DNA from: Entonaema liquescens
Taxonomy: Eukaryota; Ascomycota; Sordariomycetes; Xylariales; Xylariaceae
Assembly: GCA_902805475.1 (NCBI GenBank)
Contig: CADCSX010000025.1
Span: 1,364,001-1,428,000 of the forward strand
Reading direction: 5' to 3'
Length of the DNA: 64,000 nt
Shown: positions 43,496 through 54,709 of the stretch, in pieces
Position numbering within the stretch: position 1 is the first letter of the stretch
How the letters are laid out: each line of letters begins with the position of its first letter
Program-made: the position numbers and the translations under genes
The notes under the pieces: generated by a model
The model's input: the letters and a program-made list of their open reading frames with translations, nothing else
What the model was told of the DNA's origin: nothing
The model's database searches: none

Positions 43496-45211
43496 CTAAT
43501 CTCTCAACTCGTCAGAGAGAAAAACGGATTCACGCCTACTATCGAGAAGACTAGAAACTGCCGTGGAAACTGCTGTCGCGAAGTTTTTCGAGTGGAACAA
43601 GATACCTAACTCTTGGCTAGTGAACCAGCTTGCGCGGTCCATCTACGAAACGTCGCGTTAGTGTATTCTCACGATGAGTTTGCGCCGCGCAATCCTGAAG
43701 CAAAAGGGTTGGGACATCAAGGTTGACTTACGTTTCCAGATCCGAGAATTACATATTCGGCATCTATGATGGTTAATTTAAGATGTGACTGTACCGGCTC
43801 TCCGGCCATTCCGTCAGCTAGAGATTCAGAATTGGGACAATAATAGTAGACATTCAAGAGCCCCAGGGAAGTTGCTGCGCTTCAATGTCAATGGCTATGT
43901 CTGAACTGTCGGGATTGCCGTTACTAGTAGATTGAGAGGGCTGCGACTTCAGCCTTTTATATCTACTTATGAGTGAACTAAGGCAACGAGATGTCGTGGT
44001 TCCAGCTGTTACAATTTGCTCTAGAAGCATAAGTCTCGCGTTGGTTACGATAGTGACATTGACCCCTCGTTTTAAGGCATCTAGAAGCTTATCAATTACT
44101 CTCCCCGATGTTAGATTTGGAGTTTGCATGTAGACAATGTGCTCTGCCATGTCCAGAAGATGTAGCACAGCCGTATTGAGGGGCGTCGACGGCGGTGGCG
44201 GGTGGTTGTGCCATGGGATCAGGTCGAACTTGGGATTACAGTGATGAGAAGATGGTAGAAGTATCGCAGGGGTCTTAATCTCTGACACGAACTCTTCAAG
44301 AGTACCAGCATGATTTCGGAGTGTTGGTGTTAGGTCGAGTTCACCTGGTGTCAGAGGCTGAGAACGATCGTAATTCAAACTATCCCCGCTTGGAAGACGA
44401 CTCTCAAGTTTCAAGTCCCAGACATGTCGGTAGAATTCGACCAAGGTAGCCACTACATCACCGCTGACTTCGACGCACCCTTCAAACCAATCCTCCCAAC
44501 TCACGTTGCAGCTAGGAAGCCAGGCTGTCTCGCGGTCGACAATAAGGAATTTAGGATGCATCACGCTAAAGGGTAAGAAGAATAAGCTTTTAACACGCAA
44601 ATCGATGAGACCAGCCTCTAAAACATCCGGGCTTGGTAAGCCTAGCCGCGTGGCCCAAGTTGATGGCGGATACACGTATCCATCTCTGGAGGATGGGTGG
44701 AATAATTTCTGAAAAAAGGACCTCGACGAGAAACAAATGCGTATCTTTAAGGGCGACAACACATCTGCGTCCGGGTTGTTTGAACGGATGGTACGGATAA
44801 GCTCACGGCGGTGTTCAGCGAGCTTTTCCAAAGTCTCCTTCAAGGCGTCTAGAGTAGGACCTCGTGCCCAGAAACAAGTAACAAGAATAACTTCATGTTT
44901 GGCTGCAGCTATTGCAGGAAGTAATGATCGCAAGAATATACCTGCGCCAGTGCCTATATATATCAGTTAGTTAGAATTCTACTCTAATGGTGAATGGGGT
45001 TTATCGAACCCAGACGAAAGGACTTTACCGTCGCGGTACTCACTAAACACTCTGGGTTAGAGAGGTAATAATCTGGAAACTCGTAGCGTAGAGTTGAACT
45101 GCCTTCTACAAGGGAACGATTCCAAGTTTCTTTAAATCTAGGAAAAGAATCAAGCTTAATGTCATTTCGTTCTGTAGTATCCGTTACTCGCTCATTTTCT
45201 ATAGAATCCAT
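43496..45211 (-). CDS. Phospholipase-D-like protein with two HKD motifs
   Basis: Proposed exons: 45010-45211, 43925-44953, 43732-43874 and 43496-43642. The total is 1521 nt, a whole 506-residue protein. Motif 1 is HPKFLIVDRE and motif 2, found only after splicing, is HLKLTIIDAE; both are H-x-K-x4-D. They are followed by LPSCNVSWEDW and GSGNMDRASWFTSQELG. The N-terminal block KHEVILVTCFWARG and the layout resemble fungal PLD-type enzymes and cardiolipin-synthase-like proteins. The third junction needs a 50-bp intron with donor GTAACG and acceptor GCGCAG (43875-43924); without it the frame stops at WGS just before motif 2. A 1-nt deletion in CCC is the alternative. The first donor (GTTCGA) is also weak. 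It probably cleaves or transfers phosphatidyl groups; the substrate is unknown. Confidence 0.75.
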
Positions 45212-45774
45212 AGTACAAACGCGAAAGAAAAGTCAAAGATCAAATTATAGGAAACGGATGGTTGATTCTATTAGTGATGGCGAATTGTAATGAATTAGAA
45301 CCTCACTGACACCCAAGAATTAAAACGCGAGAAATAAGCCACACAGTATCCCGTTCACCTGGTCAAAAGGGGGCTGAAGATTACGGATTTTATCTAATCA
45401 AGGTCACGGATCAAACTTTATCCTGAATTGACCAGGGTAAAGCACCTGGGCAGTGGCTGAAAGTGGACTTCCATGTCTTAAGTAACCTGTTTATTGGTTT
45501 AATTCGGCTTTCCCGTTTGTCTTGTAATCAATTCACGTCATCCTCATCCTCATCCTCATTCTACATTTGTTGTATCATGTATAAATGATATCAACGAACT
45601 CTTATGCTTTACTCCGATTGTGATATGTTTTAATCATCCTTATTAGAAAATGAGTCTTTTTAAAACTATACTGAACATTTCTTGCTTCGCTAAGTCACCC
45701 ACCTCGATATTCTTACAGAATGGTATCCTTCATTTATGTACACGCGAATGAACCCCCACCCAGCGTATCCCACG
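45212..45774. other. Intergenic, no gene seen
   Basis: It holds the promoter of the PLD-like gene and three tandem TCCTCA units at 45541-45558. Confidence 0.5.
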
Positions 45775-47356
45775 CTACAGAAGCTCGGACTTCTCCGCGG
45801 GGCTAATCGATACTGGGTAGTAAAAGAGTTCCTTGGGGTCAAGTTCCGCCTTGAGTTGCTGTAATTTGGGGAGATTCTTACCCCAGTACATCTCTTGTGC
45901 CGTCGTGCGGTTCAGATTCGTGTCTGGGTAGTTGAAGTACATTCCCCAGTCTTCCGCCTCCAGGGGAGCTATCGTGGTCTCCGCCCAGTCGTCAATGAAC
46001 TTGAAGGCCTTGTCCGGAGCGCCGCTTGTCGTCATGTAGAATTGGAGGATGTACAGCTTGTCACGATGCGCATACGACGTTAGGTCCGGGTCGGCTTTCC
46101 ACACCGCTGAATTCTTGCCTCCTTGCAGGTCCAGCTGGATATACCACCGAGTTGTCTCCTTCTTGGCAACGTCCAACCAATAGTCCGCAAAGTTCTTTGC
46201 CGCAGTCCCGCTCAATCCCTTCAACTCTAAGCTCTTGCCGTAGAAGTTCTCTTGCTACAGCAGAGGTCAGCTTCTTATCAATCTTATGAGGTTGAGTTAC
46301 TTACCACTTGTGTGTAAGGATATGTCTGATTAAGCTTCATAGTGGCAAAGTGTTCGAGACCTTTGATCCAAGTGGTCGTCTGAGCTTGCGCTAGAGACGC
46401 ACCTGTCTTACTTAATAATGGTGCCAGCGCAGCCTCGAGGCCTGTCTTGTTTCCTTGGTAGATACCCTCCAGCTGAGTAAATTGGCGCGTAGCAAAGAGG
46501 CGCATATTCAGCTCGGCTGGCATGGTGTTCAGTGTGTAGTCTTCTATCGCCTCTAAAGCAGCAACGGATGTGTTCTTCTTCAACGGCAAGTTAACCACAA
46601 ACCATGTGACATTTGCCGGAGGCTCAAAAGTCTTCAGTTCATAGCTTGTAACGACACCGAAATTCGAGCCTGCGCCTAACAAACCCCAATAGATGTCCTT
46701 ATTCTCCGTTGCTGACGCGTGGACGAGCGATCCATTTGCCAATGCAACGTTCAGCCCGATCACCCAGTCCAGTGCTAGACCGCGTGTGTGGGAGCTCATA
46801 CCGAATCCACCATGGAGGACATGACCGGAGATGCCGACACTAAATCGTCAGTTCTGACTATCATTCACAATCATGGCTGAACTTACCCTGGGCATGTTCC
46901 GTGAGATATAGCGCGGTTTCCCTGCTCATATAGCTCCGCCGCCAAGTGACCGAGTCGCGTGCCTGAGTCCACGGTCGCAATATTTGTCTCTTTGTCAAGT
47001 TTGACGGAGTTCATACGATCTAGCTCGATGATGAGGTGACCGTCCTCTCCGCCGAGACCTAGAGATGCATAACTATGCCCTCCACATTTCGCGGTGACTT
47101 TGTACCCCAATTTTGAGCCGCATGCTATGGCAGATTGGATTTGTTCTACCGTAGTCGGTACGGCAATGGCTGCAGGTGTAAATTCTAGCCGTTTATTGAA
47201 GGGTGTGATGTCACGATTGTAGTCATCCGAACCGATCGGGTCCACAACCGTCTTACTGCTCGAGAGGCAGTCCTCTAGAGCAGCACGCTTGGTGAGGACA
47301 GCTCCTTGGGCGAGGCTGGCCACGAGCCCGAGGCAGAAGGCCGCTGTCGAATGCAT
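45775..47356 (-). CDS. Secreted FAD-linked carbohydrate oxidase (GOOX / BBE-like, AA7)
   Basis: Three exons, 46887-47356, 46305-46839 and 45775-46254, give 494 residues. The start at 47356 begins the signal peptide MHSTAAFCLGLVASLAQG. Both residues for bicovalent FAD attachment are present: His in KCGGHSYASLGLGG and Cys in SHGTCPGVG (completed by splicing). SGHVLHGGFGMSS and WGLLGAGSNFGVV are further FAD-domain motifs. The C-terminal BBE segment ends ELDPKELFYYP. Bicovalent members oxidise the C1 of sugars or oligosaccharides to a lactone and make hydrogen peroxide. The length and motifs fit glucooligosaccharide oxidase; some relatives act in secondary metabolism. Several N-glycosylation sites agree with secretion. 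The divergent neighbour encodes a secreted lactonase. Confidence 0.88.
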
Positions 47357-49031
47357 CCTGTTGGTAGCTATATGAAGACGATAATTTGTTATGGAGATGT
47401 CACCGATGCGTCCGAGGAGTCCTTTGACGTCCTGAATCTCCGGTCTTTTAGAGATTGATATATCCTCAACTCGGCCAGTTCCGTTCGTAGAATCCCAGCG
47501 ATACTCGAACGACCTGTCGAACGACTCCACGACTTTTTCACAGTCTGTTATCCATACTTAACTTATCGCGGACGCAATGTCGACGACGATATAGGGCTAA
47601 ATGGTCCGATACTTAATATCGAACATCCTTGGCCGTCATCCTCGGGAGTTAGGAGGCTCTCCAGGTGGATGCCCCCGGGGATCGACCGACGAAGCCAGGC
47701 TTTTCGAGCAAAGAAGCCGAGACGTAGGAATCTTGATCCGAACTAGACGCGCTGTACCCACGCCAGTGGGATCGTGGCGATCTTTTCGGCTTGCCAATCT
47801 AGTTTACTAGTATTACGATATCATATACAGCCTATATGAAACCTGGTCCGTTAACATAACGTGTAATGAATCACAACAACTAAAGCGCGCGTCTAGATTC
47901 CAAACACCTCCACATTCTGGGGTACAGATCAAACAACCGCTTATTACTTAGAAAGCATCTGATATATGCGTCTTCTAGTCTCTTGACAACTCAGCAATTT
48001 AGGACCCTTCGTTAATTCCTAGAAATCTGTGTCATTGCTCACCAGTGCCGAGCGTCTAAAGCTCGGCAAGTCGGGTTTCGAGGCTTATAGCTACGATGCG
48101 CTTAGATTGAGGTTTTAAAACCCTGGCCCCCAACATATGATGCTACGGAGCGTCATGCGCCATATTGGCAAGTCCTCCGATGGCAGGCGGACGGCCTAGA
48201 CGGTGTTAATTGCCGACTCTACGACTAGGAGATAGGCGTAATGTCGTCAAGGCCCATCTCGCTAGGGAACCATGTGTAGGTCAACGTGCAGGATATCAGG
48301 GGTCTCTAGGAAAAATTACCAGGTCACGCGTCTACCATCTCCAAGTTGGGGTGCATAATCTCTTGCCAAGAGGGTACAATTCTTAAGCGCCAGCCGCGTA
48401 TTGCGCGCCCCCTTATTAGAGAATGGAAAGGCTGTAATTAGACGCCGTAATTACCATGTGTTATCTGTCCATCAGGACGCAGGACCGTGCCTCCGGGATC
48501 GTCGCGGGGAGTGTGGGGTGTTCTCTGGGGCATCGTCACATCGAACGAAGAACGCAATGCTATCTAGCCAACGAGATCGATTTATCAGGGTCTTTTAATT
48601 AAGCTAGGGTTGACTATTCAGACGACGTACCGGACCAATTAGCCTCAAAACCCCCCTGCCCAGAATAATTCCTCACGTCCGGAACGTTGCACAATCGGGA
48701 TCATGTTCCGAGTCGTTGCCATTTGCGCTCGCGGAACGTGCTCGACGGCCTGGTTTGCCTAGTAGCAATTTGTTCGCGACAACTTGCCCTAGACTGGCAA
48801 ATTACGATATCGCTTTTGAGGCTGTGGAATAGGAATGGTACGCTTTGTCTGTAGCCGTTAAGTCCTAGCGCTCTCGCTTCACGATACGACTCCGTCACCT
48901 CAAAGACGAACATATTCGCTTCGTCTTCGAAAATTTCTAATTTCTAATCTCTAGTCTATTTCTTTCACTTTCGTTTGATTTTTCTCTGGCTTGGCATCTT
49001 TCTCTCGCTACATTGTAAGGCATATTCCGCC
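47357..49031. other. Divergent promoter region between sugar oxidase and lactonase genes
   Basis: 1.67 kb with no supportable gene. Just before 49031 there is a pyrimidine-rich leader typical of a fungal transcription start. Confidence 0.5.
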
Positions 49032-50261
49032 ATGGCATTCTTCAAGACTTTGGTTCTAGGAACACTAGGGCTAGCACCAGAAGTACTGGGAGCCAATCTC
49101 CTCGCATCGCATTATACGGGCAAGATCTTCTCACTATCCTTCACCGGAAGCGGTAGCAATGCCACATTAGTCAACAAGTCATCCGTATCAGGGTGTGGAA
49201 CATTGCCAGCATGGCTGCACGTGGACTCGGGTGTGGTATATTGCGTCGATGAAGACTGGAACGGAAGTGGCATACTTGCCTCGTACTCCGTAGGGTCGGA
49301 CGGCAGCTTGAAGCAGACCGGACGCGCCGTTACTGCGGGCGCTAGTGTTCACGGCACGCCGTACGGTGGTGAGGATGGTCAAGGCTTCATTGCCACTGTC
49401 GAATAGTAAGAGGTCATCCGTATCCTATCGTTGAGAATGGGGATTAACATCTGTCTTAGCGACCCGTCGACATTGACGAGATACAAGCTCCCACTCTCCA
49501 ATAGCTCTACCATATTGGCGCAGTCGAAGTTCAATATGTCCGAACCCGGGCCAAACTCACGACAGAATGCGCCTCACCCGCACGCTGCTCAACTTGACCC
49601 AACTGGGAAATACATTATTGTGCCAGACCTCGGCGCGGATTTGATCCGCATCTTTAGTATTGACGCCAAGACGGGCGACCTTACAGCATGTGAACCGGGT
49701 GTGGCTGACCCAGGCGATGGGCCGCGTCACGGTGCGTGGTGGGCGCCCGAATCCGGTTCCACGGCCGGTCAGAGGCTGTACACCGTGAATGAGCTGGGCA
49801 ACTCAGTATCGGCCTGGACCGTATCCTACCCTGACGAAGGGTGTCTATCCCTCAAGAAGACCCAGACACTATCCACCTATGCCGAAGGCAGCGCCGCCCC
49901 CAACGGTTCCAAGGCCGCCGAGGTTCACGTCTCCGGCAACTTCCTCTACGCAGCCAACCGAGCGGACGAGACCTTTGGTGCTCAGAATGACTCCCTAGTC
50001 ACGTACAGCATCGACCCTAGCTCTGGCGATATCAAGTTCGTCGAGGCTACTCCCGCACACGCCTGGTTCCCCCGCACATTCTCCATCAATAAGGCGGGTG
50101 ACCTCGTCGCCGTCGGCGGGCAGACGAGCAGCAACGTAGCTATCATCGCGCGCGACCCCAAGACAGGCAAGCTTGGCGATCTCGTCGCTAACCTACCAAT
50201 TGCGACACCCGGCACTCCCCAACAAGAGGATGGACTGAGCGTTGTTGTGTGGGTTGAGTAG
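49032..50261 (+). CDS. Secreted 7-bladed propeller lactonase
   Basis: Two exons, 49032-49405 and 49460-50261, give 391 residues. The signal peptide is MAFFKTLVLGTLGLAPEVLG. The donor after GAATA (GTAAGA) and the acceptor TCTTAG restore VEYDPSTLTRY; the unspliced frame stops two bases later. The family marks are HPHAAQLDPTGKYIIVPDLG, ADLIRIFSID, GPRHGAWW, YTVNELGNSVSAW, AAEVHVSGNFLYAANRADE and the final PRTFSINKAGDLVAVGGQ. This fold is used by 6-phosphogluconolactonases and by extracellular fungal aldonolactonases that open glucono- or cellobiono-lactones. The signal peptide favours the extracellular role. Carboxy-muconate cyclase is another label used for the same fold. Confidence 0.88.
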
Positions 50262-51104
50262 ATGGTAAACGTGAAAAGTGGAAGAGGTTACGGATACTTA
50301 GATAAAATGATTGTTTGGACTCGTAGGTTGCACGATGGTGTGGCGGTAGGTATATAAGACTTCGTCGTTAGCATCGTGTTATCTATGCTGTATATACAGA
50401 AAATGAATGTATATATCTTTAATTCCGGTAACTCATGATGCCTTATCGTAGTTCGTATTCTGCGATGGGTATTGGTTTCTATTTCTATCTCATTGCTATA
50501 TGTGGCGCGAATATACTCAACGTATCTTCCCAGAGCCACGTATTAATCACGTCGTTATTGCATTCACCTCTAGATCGCTGTACAATCCGTCTAAGTTGTA
50601 CAACGGCTGTTTAGGTTGGTTAGAAACAGGGGATAGACCTACATTAAATCTGCATCGATAAGATCATGAATACAGGAATAATGAGGGGAACCCCAAGAAC
50701 AAGAACGATGCATGAGCTGAGGGGGACTCTCGGATTAAGATTGTACACTGATGAAATACTTCGTGGTAACTAAAAAAAACGCAATAGAAGGGTACCATAG
50801 AAATACAAGGTCGATATGTGGTATCCTAATGTAATATTGAGTAAGGAACACAAAGCGTACCATCTCCTTGAAGAGGTTGCAAACCAAATCTACTTTCAAG
50901 AAATACCCTCGGCTGCTAATCGAAAGACCGTCGTCTTCCTTCTCGGTATCTACCGTGACCCCGTGAATCGTATCGCGGCTCGTCCTAACAGTGCCCTAAC
51001 CTATGAAAATGCCAGTCCGGACCAGAACCACTGCGCCTAATGAAAGCCCTTTTTGTTTTTTTCTTCGTCTAACTCCGCGTGTTTGTTTCTCAACCGCAGT
51101 TGTG
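50262..51104. other. Intergenic between convergent genes, no gene seen
   Basis: AT-rich; no supported ORF. Confidence 0.5.
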
Positions 51105-52146
51105 CTATACCGTGCCGCTGATACTGAGCTCCCGAATCTCTTGCAACACTTGCTCTACTCTCGAGTCCAGTTGACCTTGGGCGTACTGCTCCCTAGTGTC
51201 CGCATCCAGGTACTGTTGCACTTGAGCCATTCTGCTATACGCCTCAGCACAGAACCGAAGCTGGATCTTGACTAGGGCCTCGAAGCTGGGGTCGAGGTAA
51301 GGTACTCGAAGGTCGATTAACTGAGGAAGTTCGGTAGAGAGTTGCTCGTTGAGTTGTTCGTAGGCGGCCTTGGCAATTTCCATCTCCTTCTCTGTACGTG
51401 GAAGCTTTGTTACATCCTTATCGGGCTTCTCGGCTAGTTTCTTGACTTTCGCTCGTAACGCATCGTAATCTAAGAGCTTGTGGCCACGCTTCTTGATACC
51501 TAGATGGGATGTTAGCGGTGAATATAGATATACATAGGTAATATAGAGACCGTACATTCATTGACATCTGGGAAATATGCACAGAACCTAGTGATGGGCT
51601 CTAGTACTGTTGTTCTAACAAAGAGTTAGCTCAGTGCTCCCAGCGTCATGTCCCTATTTAACCCATACCTGTACGGTCCATCCAGCGCTTTTATTGTTTC
51701 TGTATCCAGATCTTCCACTGCTTGTTTGTAGCTTCTACTAACACCGTCCTTAGCTCCGGCATCGCCATAGAAGGCATCTATTGTCTCGGCTATACGCATT
51801 TGGGAGGCTGTCATCGCTGCGGCGTTTCTTAGTATTCCGTCCTTGTCGCATATTCTCGGTTTTGTATGCTATTGGCTTACCTCGTATCGAATCTAGATAT
51901 CCCCTTGCTTCCTTTTGGAGACGCAATGAAGCGGCTTCCATGGTTCGGAACCGTCGCTCTTCGACCTCGTAATCGCGATCGTTCGTCTTTTCAACATGGC
52001 CTGTCTTCATCATCACCTGGGTTGTCGCACGGTTGACATTTTTCTTGAACCCTATGAAACCGACGGGTTAGATAAAGTTAATTCCTCCATAACCTGGTAC
52101 TTGATAGAGTAAAGAGTAATCCGAAGTTCATACCTGCCCACGACAT
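51105..52146 (-). CDS. RVS161: BAR-domain protein, Rvs161/Hob3 orthologue
   Basis: Five exons: 52134-52146 (13 nt), 51881-52051, 51669-51816, 51556-51614 and 51105-51499, giving 261 residues. The start MSWAGFKKNVNRATTQVMMK, KTNDRDYEVEERRF and DAFYGDAGAKDGVSRSYKQ are characteristic. LDGPYRTTVLEPITRFCAYF and IKKRGHKLLDYDALRAKVKK follow. The protein is a BAR domain alone, without the GPA-rich and SH3 parts of Rvs167. It dimerises, usually with Rvs167, to bend membranes during endocytosis. The 13-nt first coding exon encodes only MSWA plus one base and is easily missed by predictors. Introns are 52-85 bp with standard ends. Confidence 0.95.
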
Positions 52147-52690
52147 GTTTGCGACACTTTGCTCTTTTCCGTTCTATACTATTTGTATCGGCGATAATGA
52201 ATAGTCGGAATTTAGATACACAATTGCGGTTTAGATGGTCTGAGGATGAAAATAGTTAAGGTGTCGGCAACTTGATATTAAAGGTGAGGTGGAATTGTAG
52301 AAGGATTGACGAATCTAAATGTTGTTTGTAAGTTGGTTTGGTTGATTTAGGTGACAATTGGTCACAGGCTGCAAGTGGCTGAGCATCATTTGAACATTCG
52401 AATCATGGAAATTGAGTCCATCCTACGTCAGCAATCTAGCTGCGCCACATATACGGCTAGTCGGCACCCCCCCCCCCCCCGCGCTGCTGGTCTGGCGTTA
52501 CATAGGTGTACCTAGGTACCTACACACTGTACTGAGATAGGTACCCCGCTATGATCCATGTGTTCCGATCTGTTCTGTGGCTGATCCTGGACTTAAAGTT
52601 CAATGTAGGTATCCACCTTATTTTATTCTTCGCCTATGGGAAGCCGTAATAATTATTTCTACAGTAAACTCTTTCAACATTTCCCAAGCT
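52147..52690. promoter_or_regulatory. Divergent promoter of RVS161 and peptidyl-tRNA hydrolase genes
   Basis: It holds a run of 14 C at 52467-52480 and an exact TACCTAGGTA at 52509-52518, extended to the perfect 12-base palindrome GTACCTAGGTAC at 52508-52519. No gene is seen. Confidence 0.45.
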
Positions 52691-53305
52691 ATGTCCAACC
52701 CTCGTTTCCTGGTTGTCAGTTTAGGCAATCAAGCACCATATTACGAATGCCTCCACTCTGCTGGTCATTTTGCACTTGCTTCGCTACAAAGGCTACTTAG
52801 TCCATCTCAGCCGTCATTTACACCTGAAAAATATGGCGGGAGATCTTGCTTGGCCTCGACAAGCCATCCATATACATTACTGCAGAGCCCTACCCAGATG
52901 AACATCTCCGGTCAATGGGTTGCGAAGACTTGGAAGGAAGTGCTGAAAAACCAACCAACACCATCGGAACTGAGCCTGGTACTAGTTCACGATGATTTGG
53001 AGGAGGGATTAGGGCACGTGAGATTTCGAAGGTGGAATGCAAGCAGTCGAGGGCACAACGGTGTTAAAAGTGTCGGAGCATGCTTAAAACCTAGGGAATT
53101 CCCTGATAATGACTTCGCACGCATATCTATTGGTATTGGCCGACCTGACAGCAGGGACCATATGACCGTTTCCGACTATGTGCTGGGGAAAATGACCAGA
53201 TTCCAGAGGGAGGTCATTGACACCGAAGTTGGTCCAAAAGTTCTCAGATGCTTGCAGGAAATACAGGAAGACTGGGAACGGAGACATAACGAAGAGGCTG
53301 CATAG
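52691..53305 (+). CDS. Peptidyl-tRNA hydrolase (PTH1-type)
   Basis: A single exon of 204 residues from MSNPRFLVVSLGNQ; the frame extends further upstream without convincing sequence, and this ATG matches the family's usual start. Catalytic features are Asn in SLGNQAPYY, His in LHSAGHFAL, the HDDLEE motif and SRGHNGVKS. SIGIGRPDSRDHMTVSDYVLG completes the family pattern. The enzyme releases peptides from peptidyl-tRNA that drops off ribosomes. In fungi the bacterial-type form is mostly mitochondrial, though no clear targeting peptide is seen from this start. The N-terminal GNPG of bacteria is GNQA here. It is convergent with the bZIP gene. Confidence 0.88.
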   Translation: MSNPRFLVVSLGNQAPYYECLHSAGHFALASLQRLLSPSQPSFTPEKYGGRSCLASTSHPYTLLQSPTQMNISGQWVAKTWKEVLKNQPTPSELSLVLVHDDLEEGLGHVRFRRWNASSRGHNGVKSVGACLKPREFPDNDFARISIGIGRPDSRDHMTVSDYVLGKMTRFQREVIDTEVGPKVLRCLQEIQEDWERRHNEEAA

Positions 53306-53510
53306 TCCTAACTGTTCCTTTGTATCGATGAATATGCCGATTGACTATTTCGTAGTCGATCCGAAGGCGTCGCAGATGAACCCATAAATCACAACTACCA
53401 ATCCGGATACGGCATATTAAATCTCTTCGTCTGCTTCTTACCTCATCCGCAGCCCCTCTTATACCACATTAGAAAGTCGCAACGAGCGATTCTCTTCAAG
53501 TGTTTGCGTT

Positions 53511-54709
53511 CTAAGCACTCCCACTGAATAAGGCCAAGACACGGTCAGTACGCCAACGTGGTCCATCTCCAAAACAGATATAGCTTGCCGCTAGCTTCCA
53601 GATAAGCGATTGTATCATATCCAATAGGGGGCCCTCCACTTCGTTCGGGTCCCAGACTTGTAGCACACGATCAAGCTGCCTGGATGATCCGAGGCTTAGG
53701 CATTTCCGAAGCTCCTGCTCGACAGCCATCGGAGATAGCCACCCAATGGTGTCTTTGCCCTTTGATTTATAGTCGTGCATAACTTGCTCCTGTAGAATGA
53801 ATGCCGAATCAATCTCACCAGCAGGATTATCCCCTTCGATGTAGCCGCGGTCGCGGAATTCGCGACGTGCCTCCGCCAATGCTATGATGTATCGTATGTT
53901 GTGCAGGGGCGGTGAGTGTTGAACCATTCTCCAGATTACTTCTTTGGCTTCTCTTGCTACTCGTGGGTTCGTATGTTCATACATCTCAACTCTTCGACAT
54001 TGCTCCAGTAGAAGCTCACCGCAAGCCCAGAATAACCGACCGGCGAAGGTTTTCATCCCTTTTCCGAGATATGGAATAATATCTAAAGGAGGTTTATCTT
54101 CTCGTATGAATCGGGATGTATCAAACCATAAACCATAGTCTAATCTAGTGCTCATGCATTCTAGGTCACTTCCTCTTTCAAGAGGGACCGGGTCCTGAGA
54201 TTTTAAAATCCAGCCCGTCCGGCTACCAATACCAAGGGGCATTCCTTGTGAATGGGTAACCAACTCGGTCGATGGCGCTTTTACCGCTGGCGAAAGGTGC
54301 CTTGAACCAGGTGACGATTGCGAGGGCTTCGCAGCACGTTTTGCTCTGCTGCTTCCCTCATCGCAAAGTTCGGCAATGGTCTGTTCGTCCACACCGGTGA
54401 CTCCGGCCGCTTCCTGGATCGCTTTGACCAGCTCAGGGCGATCATCATGTCTGGCTACCCGAACAATTTTTGAGATGGCCTCTTTTAATTTCTGGGTCTC
54501 GTCTTGCTTATCCCGTGTCGTCCTACTCTGGCGTTTCCGGAATGCCCGCTGTGCAAGCTTACCACGTTCACGTCGTCGCTAATTCTATATTAGCCGTAGT
54601 CTCTACGATACCACTTAAAAGATCTGCAGATGGCCTAATAGGGGCACTCGTTACTCACGCGCAGCTCTTCTTCAGCCTGTTCTAGCTGCCTTACTCTTTC
54701 AGGGTCCAT
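53511..54709 (-). CDS. bZIP transcription factor with DUF3425 C-terminal region
   Basis: Two exons, 54659-54709 and 53511-54578, give 372 residues. The short first exon encodes MDPERVRQLEQAEEELR. The basic region is RRRERGKLAQRAFRKRQSR. The family's invariant Asn (as in NRxAQRA) is Gly here, a variant that I recall in some fungal bZIPs. The leucine-zipper part (QKLKEAISKIVRV) is short. The C-terminal two thirds (LWFDTSRFIREDKPPLDIIP, LFWACGELLLEQ, GWLSPMAVEQELRKCLSLGS) match DUF3425, a fungal domain that follows such bZIPs. It is a nuclear regulator with unknown targets. It lies about 3.3 kb left of the polyketide synthase, with a pair of unknown ORFs between, so a link to that cluster is possible but unproven. 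Confidence 0.85.

Noticed and set aside
51620..51640. TTAGCTCAGTG-like word resembling a tRNA A box
   Set aside because: It lies in an intron of RVS161 and no B box or cloverleaf follows.
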